DNA from: Bacteroidales bacterium
GTDB taxonomy: Bacteria > Bacteroidota > Bacteroidia > Bacteroidales > P3
DNA length: 64,000 nt
Assembly (NCBI GenBank): GCA_022482545.1
Contig: JAKVOZ010000002.1
Coordinates: 1-64,000 of the forward strand
Reading direction: 5' to 3'
The notes beneath the pieces were generated by a model. The model had not been told where the DNA came from. It did not search any database and saw only the letters and a list, made by a program, of their open reading frames with translations. Shown piece by piece: positions 9,096-18,470 of the stretch. Each line of letters starts with the position of its first letter. Position 1 is the first letter of the stretch. Both the position numbers and the translations under genes were made by a program.

Positions 9096-10166
9096 TTATC
9101 TGCCACCTAAAATAAAAGAATATACTTTTGGCATTAGTTTTTTCAATAAATATGCTACACAAATACTTACAAAAATAATTATTGTTGGACAAAGAAAATA
9201 AATGATTAAAGAACTTGTTTCTGTTTTGCCAAAAAGATGAAACATTGTTTTAAATAAAAAAAGAAGTAAAGGAAAATGAAAAACATAAATGAAGAAAGTG
9301 TAACAAGAAAGAGTTTTTAAAAGTTTTATAGATAGTATTTTCTTTTGACACAAATCATAAAGAGTCCAAAAAGCAAACAATCCAACAACTATACCTATTT
9401 TGCATAATAAACTATCTTTATCGTAGCCTAAAATAGTTTGAGTTCCAACAATGATTATCCATAAAAAGGTAATAATAAGAATGATTTTTTTGTTAAAGGT
9501 TTTTAAAAGATAATTCTTATGATGTATTGAAAGATATGCTCCAAAAGAGAAAAAAACTATTGCTTCATTTCTTGGTATATCAAAAACATCTTTACCTAAC
9601 AACCAAAGAATAAAAAAACAAAGCGTTGGCAAGATTTTCATATATTTTATCGCATAATAAAAGATAGGGCAGAAGAAAACCATTACTATTAAATCTCTTA
9701 AAAACCACAATTGTCCAGAGATAGGATGCAAAGCAATGGAATCAAAAAAATCAAATAAAGAATAGTTGATAATAAGACTTCTTGAAGACGATTGTTTGAA
9801 AGAAGGTACGAATTGTAACAAGAAAACAATGACAACACCAAACAATGCCCAAAAAATAAATGGTACAACAAGAGAATGAAAACGTTTTTTAATCTTATAA
9901 ATGAACTCTTGTTTTGTGCCATTAAACTTTAAAAAGAAAAGATAACCAGATATTATGAAAAACATTGGTACTGCTATTCTGTTGATGCCTTGTGAAAAAA
10001 AACTTTGAACAAAAAGACTTATTTTCCAATCAAACCATTGTTGTGTTTTATAAAAAGAACCGTCGCTTGCAATACCATATTCAAATGTGAAACCATGAAT
10101 CCAAACAACCATAATGATTAAGAACAAAGATATTATATTTATTTTTTCGCTTAAATATTTATTCAT
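9096..10166 (-). CDS. Membrane acyltransferase, family 3 (OafA-like)
   Basis: A 356-residue polytopic membrane protein with about ten hydrophobic segments. The acyltransferase-3 signature is visible at the N-terminus: the family histidine in VWIHGF, then NRIAVPMFFIISGYLFF. Family members move acetyl or other short acyl groups onto surface polysaccharides; the substrate here is unknown. It lies 36 bp after the TfoX-like gene. A paralogue with the same N-terminal layout is at 19123-20205. Confidence 0.83.
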   Translation of the reverse strand: MNKYLSEKINIISLFLIIMVVWIHGFTFEYGIASDGSFYKTQQWFDWKISLFVQSFFSQGINRIAVPMFFIISGYLFFLKFNGTKQEFIYKIKKRFHSLVVPFIFWALFGVVIVFLLQFVPSFKQSSSRSLIINYSLFDFFDSIALHPISGQLWFLRDLIVMVFFCPIFYYAIKYMKILPTLCFFILWLLGKDVFDIPRNEAIVFFSFGAYLSIHHKNYLLKTFNKKIILIITFLWIIIVGTQTILGYDKDSLLCKIGIVVGLFAFWTLYDLCQKKILSIKLLKTLSCYTFFIYVFHFPLLLFLFKTMFHLFGKTETSSLIIYFLCPTIIIFVSICVAYLLKKLMPKVYSFILGGR

Positions 10167-10202
10167 AAGATGATATTGTTTGTTTTCATTCGTTTTATGT
10201 TA

Positions 10203-10526
10203 TTACTTTTTGTTTGTTAAATCATTAAATATTAAAGGAAGAACTTGTTTGAAAAGAATCTTGTTGTCAGGTTGATTATTATAAACAATATCTGAAACAT
10301 TTATCATTGGTTTTGCTCCTTGATAGGGGCTTTCAATAGGACAGGAGTTAAGAAGATTTTGTATGGATTGCGTGTTTTTGAGCATAAATTTATCGTCATA
10401 AATACCACCAACAACTTTTTCATTAAAATATATAAGATATTCTCCCATCATTTTTCGCCATGAAATATCTTCAATATCACTTAATTGTTCTAAAACAAAG
10501 TCTAATGTTTCTTTTTTTGATGCCAT
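10203..10526 (-). CDS. TfoX N-terminal domain protein
   Basis: A 107-residue protein made of a single TfoX/Sxy N-terminal domain: RKMMGEYLIYFNEKVVGGIYDD followed by FMLKN, with a PYQGAKP segment. TfoX/Sxy regulates competence in Gammaproteobacteria, but stand-alone N-domain proteins in Bacteroidota have no firm role, so a competence function should not be assumed. It is probably cotranscribed with the acyltransferase downstream. Confidence 0.8.
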   Translation of the reverse strand: MASKKETLDFVLEQLSDIEDISWRKMMGEYLIYFNEKVVGGIYDDKFMLKNTQSIQNLLNSCPIESPYQGAKPMINVSDIVYNNQPDNKILFKQVLPLIFNDLTNKK

Positions 10527-10551
10527 AATTTTATCGTTCTTTTATGAAATA

Positions 10552-10559
10552 CAAAGGTA
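10552..10559 (-). promoter_or_regulatory. -7 box for the TfoX-like gene
   Basis: TACCTTTG on the minus strand matches TAnnTTTG and lies about 26 bp upstream of the ATG at 10526. Confidence 0.55.
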
Positions 10560-10587
10560 ATAATTTATTTTTAATTATTGAAAGAAT

Positions 10588-10725
10588 AGATTTTATTATC
10601 TCTTCGTTTTATTTCAATATTTCTTCATTATACTAAAATATTTCTTTATTCTATTTCACTATCTCTTTATTCTATTTTAGCGGATTAAAGAACTATTTTA
10701 TTAGAATCAAAAGACATTATGAAAT
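10588..10725. repeat. Dispersed word repeat, at least four tandem degenerate units
   Basis: Read on the minus strand, this spacer is a chain of related words of about 20-22 bp: AAATAGAATAAAGAGATA, AAATAGAATAAAGAAATA, AGTATAATGAAGAAATA and AAATAAAACGAAGAGATA. Beside them stand ATAGTTCTTTAATCCG and GTCTTTTGATTCTAAT. The same words recur in many other spacers of this window. Confidence 0.7.
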
Positions 10726-10798
10726 CATTTTAAAACAAAAAAAGAGTGAAATGTTTTGCATCTCACTCTTAATATATTTTTTATTTAAATGTTTAATT

Positions 10799-13198
10799 CT
10801 ATTTTACAATAAGTTTTTTTGTTTGAGTAAATGAGTTACTTGAAATTTTAATATAATATATTCCACTTGATAAGTTAGAAGTGTTTAATCTCAATGAACT
10901 TTGACCTTTGGCAATATTATCTGTCTTTATTATTCTTCCAGCAACATCAGTCATTATAACCTTAGCATCACTATTAAGATTGTTTATTTGTAATGTTGTT
11001 TGTTCATTTGCTGGGTTTGGATACAAAGAAATAGAAATATTATCTTGTTTTGCGTTGTCTCTTATAGAAACATCATTCTTAAATTGAAGAACAAATCTTC
11101 CTGTAATATCACCTTTATCTGCATAGAAACGTAAAGTCTCTCCATGATTTAATGATATTATTGAACTATCTGTTAAATCAAGAACAGAAACATCAATATC
11201 AGAAGGAATATTTGATGCAGTAAATTCAACATTGCCAGCTTTGTTTGCTCTAAAATTTAAAGGTACTGAATATGGTAGAGATTTAAATTCATTTTTACAA
11301 AGATTCTTATCTTCTATTGTGAAATATGGTTCAACAAGGTCAGTATTGTTTGGGGAAAATATTATATAAGCATCATTGTTATCAAAAATATTTTCAGCAT
11401 TTTCATTCAAATTAGCATAAAGTGTTTTTTCAATATTATTAGCTCTTGCTTTGAATTGCATTAAAGAAGACCTTGACATAACAGAAGCAGAAGCAAGAGT
11501 TGGAACATTTTCACAATAAGAAATTGGTCTTTTAAAATTAATAGAGAAATCGTTAGTTGTTGTTGCTATTACGAAACCTTGTGATGGTTTTATTTCTTTT
11601 ATGCCATCAAGATTAGATTGCCATTCTTTTTTATCTGAATTATAAATATATAATATACCACCTTGAATATCTGATGTTTGACTTAATATTGAGTCTGCTT
11701 TTATTGTTGAAGTGTAAGGGTTACTTAATATTACAAGTTTTGGTTTATCTAATGAAGATTCATTAATATGTTTTGTGATAGAGAAATCATCTCTAAATAC
11801 TTTTCCTTTCTGCAATACTGTAATATAATCATCTTGTGATATAGCAATATGATTTAAATCTTTTGCATAAGGATAAACGAATAATCCTTCACCATTAGCC
11901 ATAACATCATTAGGATTAGCTGGAACTTCTGCCCAGTTATTATTATCATAATTATATTCCATTATAGAAATATAATGAGCTCTGTTTGTAGAAATACCTT
12001 TGTTGTTATTTAAAGATTCAATAATATTATTAGATATTGTTGGCCCGAATAAATTTAATGCTTCTACTTTAAGTTTTGTTTCAATCATTGCACTATCAAT
12101 AATATTTGCGTTGTCTATTAAAGAAGCACTATCTGTTATTGTAACATAAGATGGAATAGGAGAAACATAACCACTTGGGATTAATGCTTGACCTGTTATT
12201 ACTATATGCTTACCGTCAATATCTTTTTTTCTAATAAGAGCATTTGTGCTAAGATTGTTGATAGCAAAGCAATTGCACATAAGAGAACAATTAACATCTG
12301 ATGTTAATTCATCAAATATTTCTTGACTTGTTCTTTCTTCTCCTAATTGATTAGAATATATATTAGAAACATCTTCATTTGCAAAATATGAACTATTAAT
12401 ATATGTAGTGTCATTAACAAATCCACTTAATGGGCCACAATGAATATTAGAAGTATTAATTGTTTTTGTTGCATTATTCAATGTATAACAAGCATCAATT
12501 CTGCTACTGATAGGTATATTTATGTAACTATTGTTTATGTATTTTGTATTAGAACCTGATATTCCACCAATGTAATCATAACCTGAAACTTTATTGTTAA
12601 AAGTGTAGCAATGAGAAATACCACCGTCATTAACTGATTGAGCAGCTAAACCACAAACTCCACCAATATAAATAGATTGTCCTATGACAATAGAATTTGT
12701 TACGTAACAATTATATATAGAATCAAATTGGCAAACATATCCTCCAATAGCACCAACATAAGCTTGACCTTTTATAAAAGCGCTATCAATACCTATGTTT
12801 TTTATTACGGAAGTTGAACAATTAACATAACCAAATAAACCAATATAATTGTAGGCTGGATTATTAATTGTTAGATGTTTTATAACAAAACCATCACCAT
12901 CAAAACTTCCTTTGAAAGGATTTGTTTCTGTTCCTATTGAAGTAAATATTATTGAGGAGAAATCTATATCAGAAGTCATTTTGAAGTATTTTCCTTCATA
13001 ACTACTAACTCCACTATTAACATTTGTTGATAGTGTTTGTAAATCTGTTATAGATGAAATCAAATATGGATTAGCCATAGAGCCATCTCCATTAAATGAT
13101 TGTTGGGCATTACATATTGTTGTAAATAAAATACAACACATTATGCTTAATAGCAATTTAAGGGAAACATTACGATAAAGAGATGCTCTCATTGTCAT
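10799..13198 (-). CDS. GLUG-repeat secreted protein with T9SS sorting domain
   Basis: A surface or secreted protein of about 799 residues. A signal peptide (MRASLYRNVSLKLLLSIM, ending at CNAQ) is followed by GLUG-type repeats (YNYIGLFGYVNCSTSVIKNIG) over roughly the next 230 residues. A long middle part has no family I recognise. The type A T9SS sorting domain starts at SLYPNPANEQT and ends in KKLIVK. I chose the ATG at 13198, which has GGGAGG just upstream, rather than the in-frame ATG at 13261, because it places the signal peptide near the N-terminus. GLUG proteins are often adhesin-like; that role is inference. It resembles the broken gene at 1-1710. Confidence 0.85.
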   Translation of the reverse strand: MTMRASLYRNVSLKLLLSIMCCILFTTICNAQQSFNGDGSMANPYLISSITDLQTLSTNVNSGVSSYEGKYFKMTSDIDFSSIIFTSIGTETNPFKGSFDGDGFVIKHLTINNPAYNYIGLFGYVNCSTSVIKNIGIDSAFIKGQAYVGAIGGYVCQFDSIYNCYVTNSIVIGQSIYIGGVCGLAAQSVNDGGISHCYTFNNKVSGYDYIGGISGSNTKYINNSYINIPISSRIDACYTLNNATKTINTSNIHCGPLSGFVNDTTYINSSYFANEDVSNIYSNQLGEERTSQEIFDELTSDVNCSLMCNCFAINNLSTNALIRKKDIDGKHIVITGQALIPSGYVSPIPSYVTITDSASLIDNANIIDSAMIETKLKVEALNLFGPTISNNIIESLNNNKGISTNRAHYISIMEYNYDNNNWAEVPANPNDVMANGEGLFVYPYAKDLNHIAISQDDYITVLQKGKVFRDDFSITKHINESSLDKPKLVILSNPYTSTIKADSILSQTSDIQGGILYIYNSDKKEWQSNLDGIKEIKPSQGFVIATTTNDFSINFKRPISYCENVPTLASASVMSRSSLMQFKARANNIEKTLYANLNENAENIFDNNDAYIIFSPNNTDLVEPYFTIEDKNLCKNEFKSLPYSVPLNFRANKAGNVEFTASNIPSDIDVSVLDLTDSSIISLNHGETLRFYADKGDITGRFVLQFKNDVSIRDNAKQDNISISLYPNPANEQTTLQINNLNSDAKVIMTDVAGRIIKTDNIAKGQSSLRLNTSNLSSGIYYIKISSNSFTQTKKLIVK

Positions 13199-13334
13199 AA
13201 TTTCCCTCCCTTTCAGAATACATCTGAGAGGCATTTTAAATATTTCTTTGAGTATCATCATGATTATTGCTTTTAAATCCTGTTTCTAATTTAATTAAAT
13301 TAATAATTAGAACACTTTTTCTATAAATTTTTTG

Positions 13335-13342
13335 CAAATATA
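13335..13342 (-). promoter_or_regulatory. -7 box for the GLUG/T9SS gene
   Basis: TATATTTG on the minus strand lies about 137 bp upstream of the chosen start, giving a long leader of about 130 nt. The leader contains a TCAGA-TCTGA inverted repeat near 13215-13230. Confidence 0.5.
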
Positions 13343-13472
13343 CAACATGAAAATAAAAAGAGTATCAATTTTTGATATTTTTTTTTAACAAATTTCTGTT
13401 TAAAGGAGGAATTGCTAAGGTATATCTTCGTTCACGAGGGTTACATTTTTTGTGAAAAATCTTTAGAAAAAA

Positions 13473-14420
13473 TTAAAAAACTGAGATTTTTAAGTATTTT
13501 TTAGGATTCTTTTTTATTTCTTCAATTAAATTATCAAGATTTTTGGCAGATGAATTCAAATTTTTATAAAGATTATCATCATCAAGTAGTAATCCAACGT
13601 TTCCTTTTCCTTTTTCAATCTTATTAAGTATAACATTTAAACTTTGCAAACTTTGATTAACATTAGTAAGAGTTTTCCCAATGTTTTTCTTTTCTATTGT
13701 GTCTGTTATGTTATCAAATCTTGTTATAATATTATTTATTTCTTTATTATTGTTTGCAAGATTGCTTGTTATACTTTCAACGTTTGCAACAATCTTATTC
13801 ATCTTTTGTTTATTCGTTCCAACTAAACCATCAACATTTTTTGCTACATTATCTAATCTTTCTGTTATTGAATTGATGTTTTTAAGAGAATATTTTAAAT
13901 TATTTTGACCATCTTTATCTAAAACGTTATTTAAACCTTCTGTTAAAGTATCTATTCGTATAAGTATTGCAGAAAGATTATTGAACATTGGTATTATGTT
14001 TTGAGAAAGTTGGTCCATTATTCCAAGTTCAATATATCCTTGAAGAGTACCTTTGTTTTTTAGAGTTTGATTGCTATTGCCAGCATCAATACGTAGTGCT
14101 TTATTGCCAAGTACGCCATCAGAATAAAGAGTTAATTTGCTGTCAATAGGTATTTTAATGTTTTTCTTTACAATAATCGTTACTAAAAATTTATCTGTTT
14201 TTTCATTTACAGGCTTAATATTCGTAACATAACCAACTTTTAATCCATTAATATAAATATAATTACTTTCGTGCATTCCTTTTACATTATCAAACATAGC
14301 ATAGTATGTGTTTGTTGATGAAAATATGTTCCTACCTTTAAGAAAGTTTATGCCTAATACAAGAATGATGATAGTTAATAAACCTACTAAACCTATTTTA
14401 AATTCTGTTGTTAATTTCAT
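13473..14420 (-). CDS. MlaD/MCE-domain protein
   Basis: A 315-residue protein with one N-terminal membrane helix (residues about 8-26), then an MCE domain (YAMFDNVKGMHESNYIYING followed by LKVGYV) and a long C-terminal helical or coiled-coil region rich in Asn and Leu. MCE proteins are substrate-binding parts of lipid transport systems between the inner and outer membranes. Its start overlaps the end of the amidase gene by 4 bp (ATGA), so translation is probably coupled. No Mla ATPase or permease gene is in the window. Confidence 0.88.
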   Translation of the reverse strand: MKLTTEFKIGLVGLLTIIILVLGINFLKGRNIFSSTNTYYAMFDNVKGMHESNYIYINGLKVGYVTNIKPVNEKTDKFLVTIIVKKNIKIPIDSKLTLYSDGVLGNKALRIDAGNSNQTLKNKGTLQGYIELGIMDQLSQNIIPMFNNLSAILIRIDTLTEGLNNVLDKDGQNNLKYSLKNINSITERLDNVAKNVDGLVGTNKQKMNKIVANVESITSNLANNNKEINNIITRFDNITDTIEKKNIGKTLTNVNQSLQSLNVILNKIEKGKGNVGLLLDDDNLYKNLNSSAKNLDNLIEEIKKNPKKYLKISVF

Positions 14421-15670
14421 GATTCTGTTTTTTTGTTAGATAATCTTTTAGCCTCCACAATTGATATTCTTTTGCCTTTATAGAACGCAACAACAAAAGC
14501 ATCATTATAAGTTTCTTTGACTTTTTTTAAATATTCAAGTGCTTCACTTTGTGTTGCAAATAGTCCTGAGGCATATTTCCATTTTCCATTTTCTTGATAT
14601 GAATACATATCTTCTAATCCATTAAATCTGTTATCAGAAATAGATATTTGTTTTAATGATGAAGAAAATTGTACTCTATAAATAACCTCAGCACTTTCAT
14701 CTTTTGTTTCTTCTTGTCTTTGTTGTTGCTCTTCTTGTTCTTGAAGTTCTCTTTGTCTTTTTTCTTCGGCAAGTTGTTGTTGCTCTTTAATGTTAGCAAG
14801 GCGTTCGTTCTCTTTTCTTATACGTTCTTTTTCTAACACATCTTTTGGAATAAGAGAATTTATTTCAGGAACAGGCAAAGACATATTATCTGATTTATTT
14901 TTATATTCTATTATTGCTCTAAATATTGAAGATGCTATTGTCCATTGTCCTATATCAGAAGAAATATATGCTTCTTCTTGACTATTAGAAATGAAACCAA
15001 TCTCTGTAAGAACAGCAGGCATAGATGATTTCCAAAGAACAACCAAATTGGCTTGCTTTACTCCACGACTTTTCATTGAAGTGTTTTTGATATATTCTTT
15101 TTGAATCATATTAGCAAATTCCAAACTATTACTAAGATAAGCATTTTGGTAAAGAGAAAGAAGAATATCATTTTCAGGAGAGTTAAGGTCAAATCCTTGA
15201 TAGTTTAGTTCTCTATTTGCTTCGGTTAATATTTCACTATTCTCTTTTTTGGCAACGGCTAAGTTTTGATTAGTTTTAGCAAGTCCCATAGCAAAGGTTT
15301 CTGTTCCCATAGAATTTTTTGCAGTAGAAGAATTACAATGAATAGATATGAAAAGGTCAGCATTTATTTTGTTTGCAACCGTTGATCTTTTGTATAAATC
15401 AACATCTTGGTCAATAACTCTTGTATAATAAACTTTTACGGATTTAAGATTTTCATTGATTAGTTGTCCAACTTTAAGTGCAACAGCAAGAGTAATATCT
15501 TTTTCTTTTGAATGAGAACCAATAGCACCGGGTTTAATTCCACCATGGCCAGCATCAATCACAACTTTATCAAACTTCTCAGTACTACTTTGGCTTAAAG
15601 CAACATTAGAAATTAATAAAATGCAGAAAAAAATATAAAAAATACAATATCTATGTTTCTTACTTTTCAC
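14417..15670 (-). CDS. N-acetylmuramoyl-L-alanine amidase with SPOR-like C-terminus
   Basis: A periplasmic peptidoglycan amidase of about 417 residues. A signal peptide (KSKKHRYCIFYIFFCILL, ending at ALSQ) leads into an Amidase_3 domain with the expected zinc and catalytic residues: DAGHGG, SIHCNSS and TEIGFISN. A Glu/Gln/Arg-rich linker follows, then a C-terminal SPOR-like domain (YRVQFSSS, YKGKRISIVEA). I chose the GTG at 15670; the longer TTG start at 15733 would lie at the transcription start and spoil the signal peptide. The order amidase then MlaD-like, divergent from lptD, is familiar in Bacteroidota. Confidence 0.88.
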   Translation of the reverse strand: MKSKKHRYCIFYIFFCILLISNVALSQSSTEKFDKVVIDAGHGGIKPGAIGSHSKEKDITLAVALKVGQLINENLKSVKVYYTRVIDQDVDLYKRSTVANKINADLFISIHCNSSTAKNSMGTETFAMGLAKTNQNLAVAKKENSEILTEANRELNYQGFDLNSPENDILLSLYQNAYLSNSLEFANMIQKEYIKNTSMKSRGVKQANLVVLWKSSMPAVLTEIGFISNSQEEAYISSDIGQWTIASSIFRAIIEYKNKSDNMSLPVPEINSLIPKDVLEKERIRKENERLANIKEQQQLAEEKRQRELQEQEEQQQRQEETKDESAEVIYRVQFSSSLKQISISDNRFNGLEDMYSYQENGKWKYASGLFATQSEALEYLKKVKETYNDAFVVAFYKGKRISIVEAKRLSNKKTES

Positions 15671-15722
15671 TTTGTGTTTAATAATTAAACAATAAACTTT
15701 TATACAATAAAAATTAAATTCG

Positions 15723-15749
15723 TACTTTTGCAAATTCGTTACAAAGATA
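15723..15749. promoter_or_regulatory. Overlapping face-to-face promoters, lptD versus amidase
   Basis: TACTTTTG on the plus strand (15723-15730) serves lptD. TATCTTTG on the minus strand (15742-15749) serves the amidase-MlaD unit. Both predicted transcription starts fall near 15736, so each promoter lies inside the start of the other transcript and the two cannot be bound by polymerase at the same time. Confidence 0.55.
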
Positions 15750-15771
15750 CAGATTAAAATTTTAATAGCAA

Positions 15772-18381
15772 TTGATAAAACGAAATTATATAAATATTTT
15801 TTTGAAAATAACTCTTCTTGCCACCTTGTTATTGAGTGCTAAATCATACTCACAACAAGTTGTTAATTCGTCATATATATCAGATACTGTTTCTATTAAT
15901 AATGATACAACGACTATTAAAAAAGATTCGCTTGCAATAAAACCAAAAAACAAGAATAAGATAGAAGATAGGGTTGATTATTCGGCAAGTGATTCTGTTT
16001 TTTTTGACCTTGATAGCAAAGAAATACATCTTTACAACAAAGCAAACGTTAAACAGAAAGATATAAATCTTACTTCTGGATACATTACAATTAATCTGGA
16101 TACAAAAAACATTTCAGCACAACCAATAAAAGATTCATTAAATAAAGATAGTCAAGAGCCAATATTCAAAGATGCAACCAATGAATACAAGAGCAAAGAA
16201 TTAAAATTTAATTTTGATACAAAGAAAGGTGTAATAAAAGGAATGTTTACCAAAGAACAAGAAGGTTATTTGCATGGAGAGAAAATAAAGAAAATAGATG
16301 ATAGTACTTTGTATGTTTCTTCTGGAATATTTACAACATGTGATAGAGAAAATGACCCACACTTTGGTATTAATTTCAAGAAAGCAAAGATAGTTACTCA
16401 GGATAAAATAATAACAGGTCCAGCATGGTTTTCTCTTATGGGGATAAATCTTCCTATTGGTTTGCCATTTGGTTATTTTCCTTTTACAGATAAACAAAAA
16501 AGTGGTTTGCTTATTCCTACATATGGTAATGCGTCTAATAGAGGATATTATTTAAGAAATCTTGGTTGGTATTTTGCTATCAATGATTATGTTGATCTTG
16601 CCCTACAAGGTGATATTTATACTAATCTTTCTTATGCTTTAAATGCAACATCAACTTATGTTAAAAGATATAAGTATAAAGGTAATCTTCTTATTCGTTT
16701 TGAGGATAATCATACTGGATTAAAAAATACTCCTACTTATTCATCGCAAAAAGATTTTAAGTTTCAATGGAACCATACACAAGATAGTAAAGCACACCCA
16801 TATAAAACATTCTCTGCAAGTGTTAATGTTGTTAGTTCTTCATATAATCAATACACAACATCTCTTTCAGATTATCTTACTAATACTACTACATCATCTG
16901 TTGCATTTTCTACTCGTTTTGGACAAGATTGGAACTTCTCTGCTTCGTTGGGAGAAAACTATAATGTTAATACAAGATATATTTCTTTAAACTTACCTTC
17001 TGTAACATTATCTTCTTCTCAATTTCACCCTTTTAAACAAAAAAATAATAAAGGAAAGAATCATTGGTATGAAGATATATCTATTGCATATAGAATGAAT
17101 TTAATAAATAGTATAAATACTTATGATACTCTTTTGTTTAAAAAAGATATCTACAAGAAGATGAACAACGGTATAGAACATTACATACCAATAGAAAGTA
17201 GTATTAAGGTGTTAAAATATTTGAATTGGACAAATAGTATAGCATATACAGAACGTTGGTATTCAAATCATATAGTAAAGAAATATAATAGTGAAACAGA
17301 TTTAATTGATAAAGATACAAGTTATGGATTTATAGCAAATAGAGATGCAAGTTTTTCTTCTTCATTAAATACAAGAATATATGGTATGTTTAGTTTTAAG
17401 AAAGGATATATTAAAGCAATACGCCATGTGTTTAATCCAACACTTTCTTTTAATTTCACCCCAGATTTTTCTTCGCCAAGTCTTGGTTTCTATGATTTTT
17501 ATATAGACAAAGAAGGTAAGAAAGTTTATTATTCAAAGACTGAAGATGGTGTTTATGGTTCATCTCCATCATCTCGTTCAGGTGTTGTTTCTCTTACACT
17601 TAACAATTCCTTAGAGATGAAAGTAAAAGATAGAAATGATTCAATAACAGGAACAAAAAAACTTGTGTTGTTGGAAAACTTTGCTTTATCAATAGGTTAT
17701 GACCTTGCAAAAGATTCTTGCAATTGGCAACCTCTTAGATTATCTGCTCGTACAACTCTTTTTGGAAAGTTAATCGTTAATTATTCTTCTTCCTACACTC
17801 CTTATGTTTTGGATTCTAATAATAATATAACTAACACTTTTCTTTTAGATGATAAGCATAAACTTTTCCAAAAACAAAATGCTCAATGGAACTTATCACT
17901 TTCTTGGCAATTGAACTCAAAACAAAAACAACATACAAATCAACCATCAGACAATTATTCGCCAACAGAGATGAACTACTCACCATTTGTTAATAATAAT
18001 GAAACATTACCAGATGTTGTTGATTTTTCAATACCTTGGAACTTGAATATATCAATGAATTATTCACGTCTTAGTAATTATATAGTAAAGATAGCAGGAT
18101 ATGAAACAAACAAAGCATTTACTGTTTCTTTTCAAGGAGATTTAACTGTAACACAAAATTGGAAAGTTGGTTTTCGTACTGGATATGATTTCATAAATAA
18201 AGATTACACATATACAAGTATTGATTTTTATAGGGATTTGCATTGTTGGGAGATGAGAATGAATTGGGTGCCTTTTGGACCTCGTCAAGGTTGGAACTTT
18301 ACTATTTCTGTTAAAGCACCAATGTTGCAAGACCTTAAATATGAAAAACGTAATGATTTTAGAAACCGTTTAACTTATTAG
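15772..18381 (+). CDS. lptD: LPS-assembly outer membrane protein LptD
   Basis: An 869-residue protein with a signal peptide (ending near SYSQ), an N-terminal OstA-like beta-jellyroll (about residues 70-230, with LHGEKIKKIDDSTLYVSSG) and a large C-terminal beta-barrel with many alternating aromatic strands. It ends in a Bacteroidota LptD-type segment (WNFTISVKAPMLQDLKY). It inserts LPS into the outer leaflet. The start is TTG 15772: an in-frame stop lies 6 bp upstream and no ATG precedes the signal peptide. It heads a rightward unit with the HAD phosphatase and acyltransferase genes. Confidence 0.88.
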   Translation: MIKRNYINIFLKITLLATLLLSAKSYSQQVVNSSYISDTVSINNDTTTIKKDSLAIKPKNKNKIEDRVDYSASDSVFFDLDSKEIHLYNKANVKQKDINLTSGYITINLDTKNISAQPIKDSLNKDSQEPIFKDATNEYKSKELKFNFDTKKGVIKGMFTKEQEGYLHGEKIKKIDDSTLYVSSGIFTTCDRENDPHFGINFKKAKIVTQDKIITGPAWFSLMGINLPIGLPFGYFPFTDKQKSGLLIPTYGNASNRGYYLRNLGWYFAINDYVDLALQGDIYTNLSYALNATSTYVKRYKYKGNLLIRFEDNHTGLKNTPTYSSQKDFKFQWNHTQDSKAHPYKTFSASVNVVSSSYNQYTTSLSDYLTNTTTSSVAFSTRFGQDWNFSASLGENYNVNTRYISLNLPSVTLSSSQFHPFKQKNNKGKNHWYEDISIAYRMNLINSINTYDTLLFKKDIYKKMNNGIEHYIPIESSIKVLKYLNWTNSIAYTERWYSNHIVKKYNSETDLIDKDTSYGFIANRDASFSSSLNTRIYGMFSFKKGYIKAIRHVFNPTLSFNFTPDFSSPSLGFYDFYIDKEGKKVYYSKTEDGVYGSSPSSRSGVVSLTLNNSLEMKVKDRNDSITGTKKLVLLENFALSIGYDLAKDSCNWQPLRLSARTTLFGKLIVNYSSSYTPYVLDSNNNITNTFLLDDKHKLFQKQNAQWNLSLSWQLNSKQKQHTNQPSDNYSPTEMNYSPFVNNNETLPDVVDFSIPWNLNISMNYSRLSNYIVKIAGYETNKAFTVSFQGDLTVTQNWKVGFRTGYDFINKDYTYTSIDFYRDLHCWEMRMNWVPFGPRQGWNFTISVKAPMLQDLKYEKRNDFRNRLTY

Positions 18382-18470
18382 AAAAAAACGAAGAAATTTT
18401 TTTATTAAAACAAAGACTTATTTTGGAAAAACGAAGAAATATAACAAAAAAACGAAGCGATTTTGCATGC
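18381..18470. repeat. Dispersed word repeat at the lptD/HAD junction
   Basis: Three copies of the word AAAACGAAG (AAAACGAAGAAAT twice, AAAACGAAGCGAT once) lie across the spacer and the first codons of the HAD gene. The first codons of that gene therefore appear to be made from the repeat. Confidence 0.6.

Noticed and set aside
10203-10526. Calling the TfoX-like protein a competence regulator
   Set aside because: Only the N-terminal domain is present and no other competence gene is nearby.
15671-15733. Amidase starting at TTG 15733
   Set aside because: It would place the start at the predicted transcription start and add 21 residues before a clear signal peptide that begins at GTG 15670.
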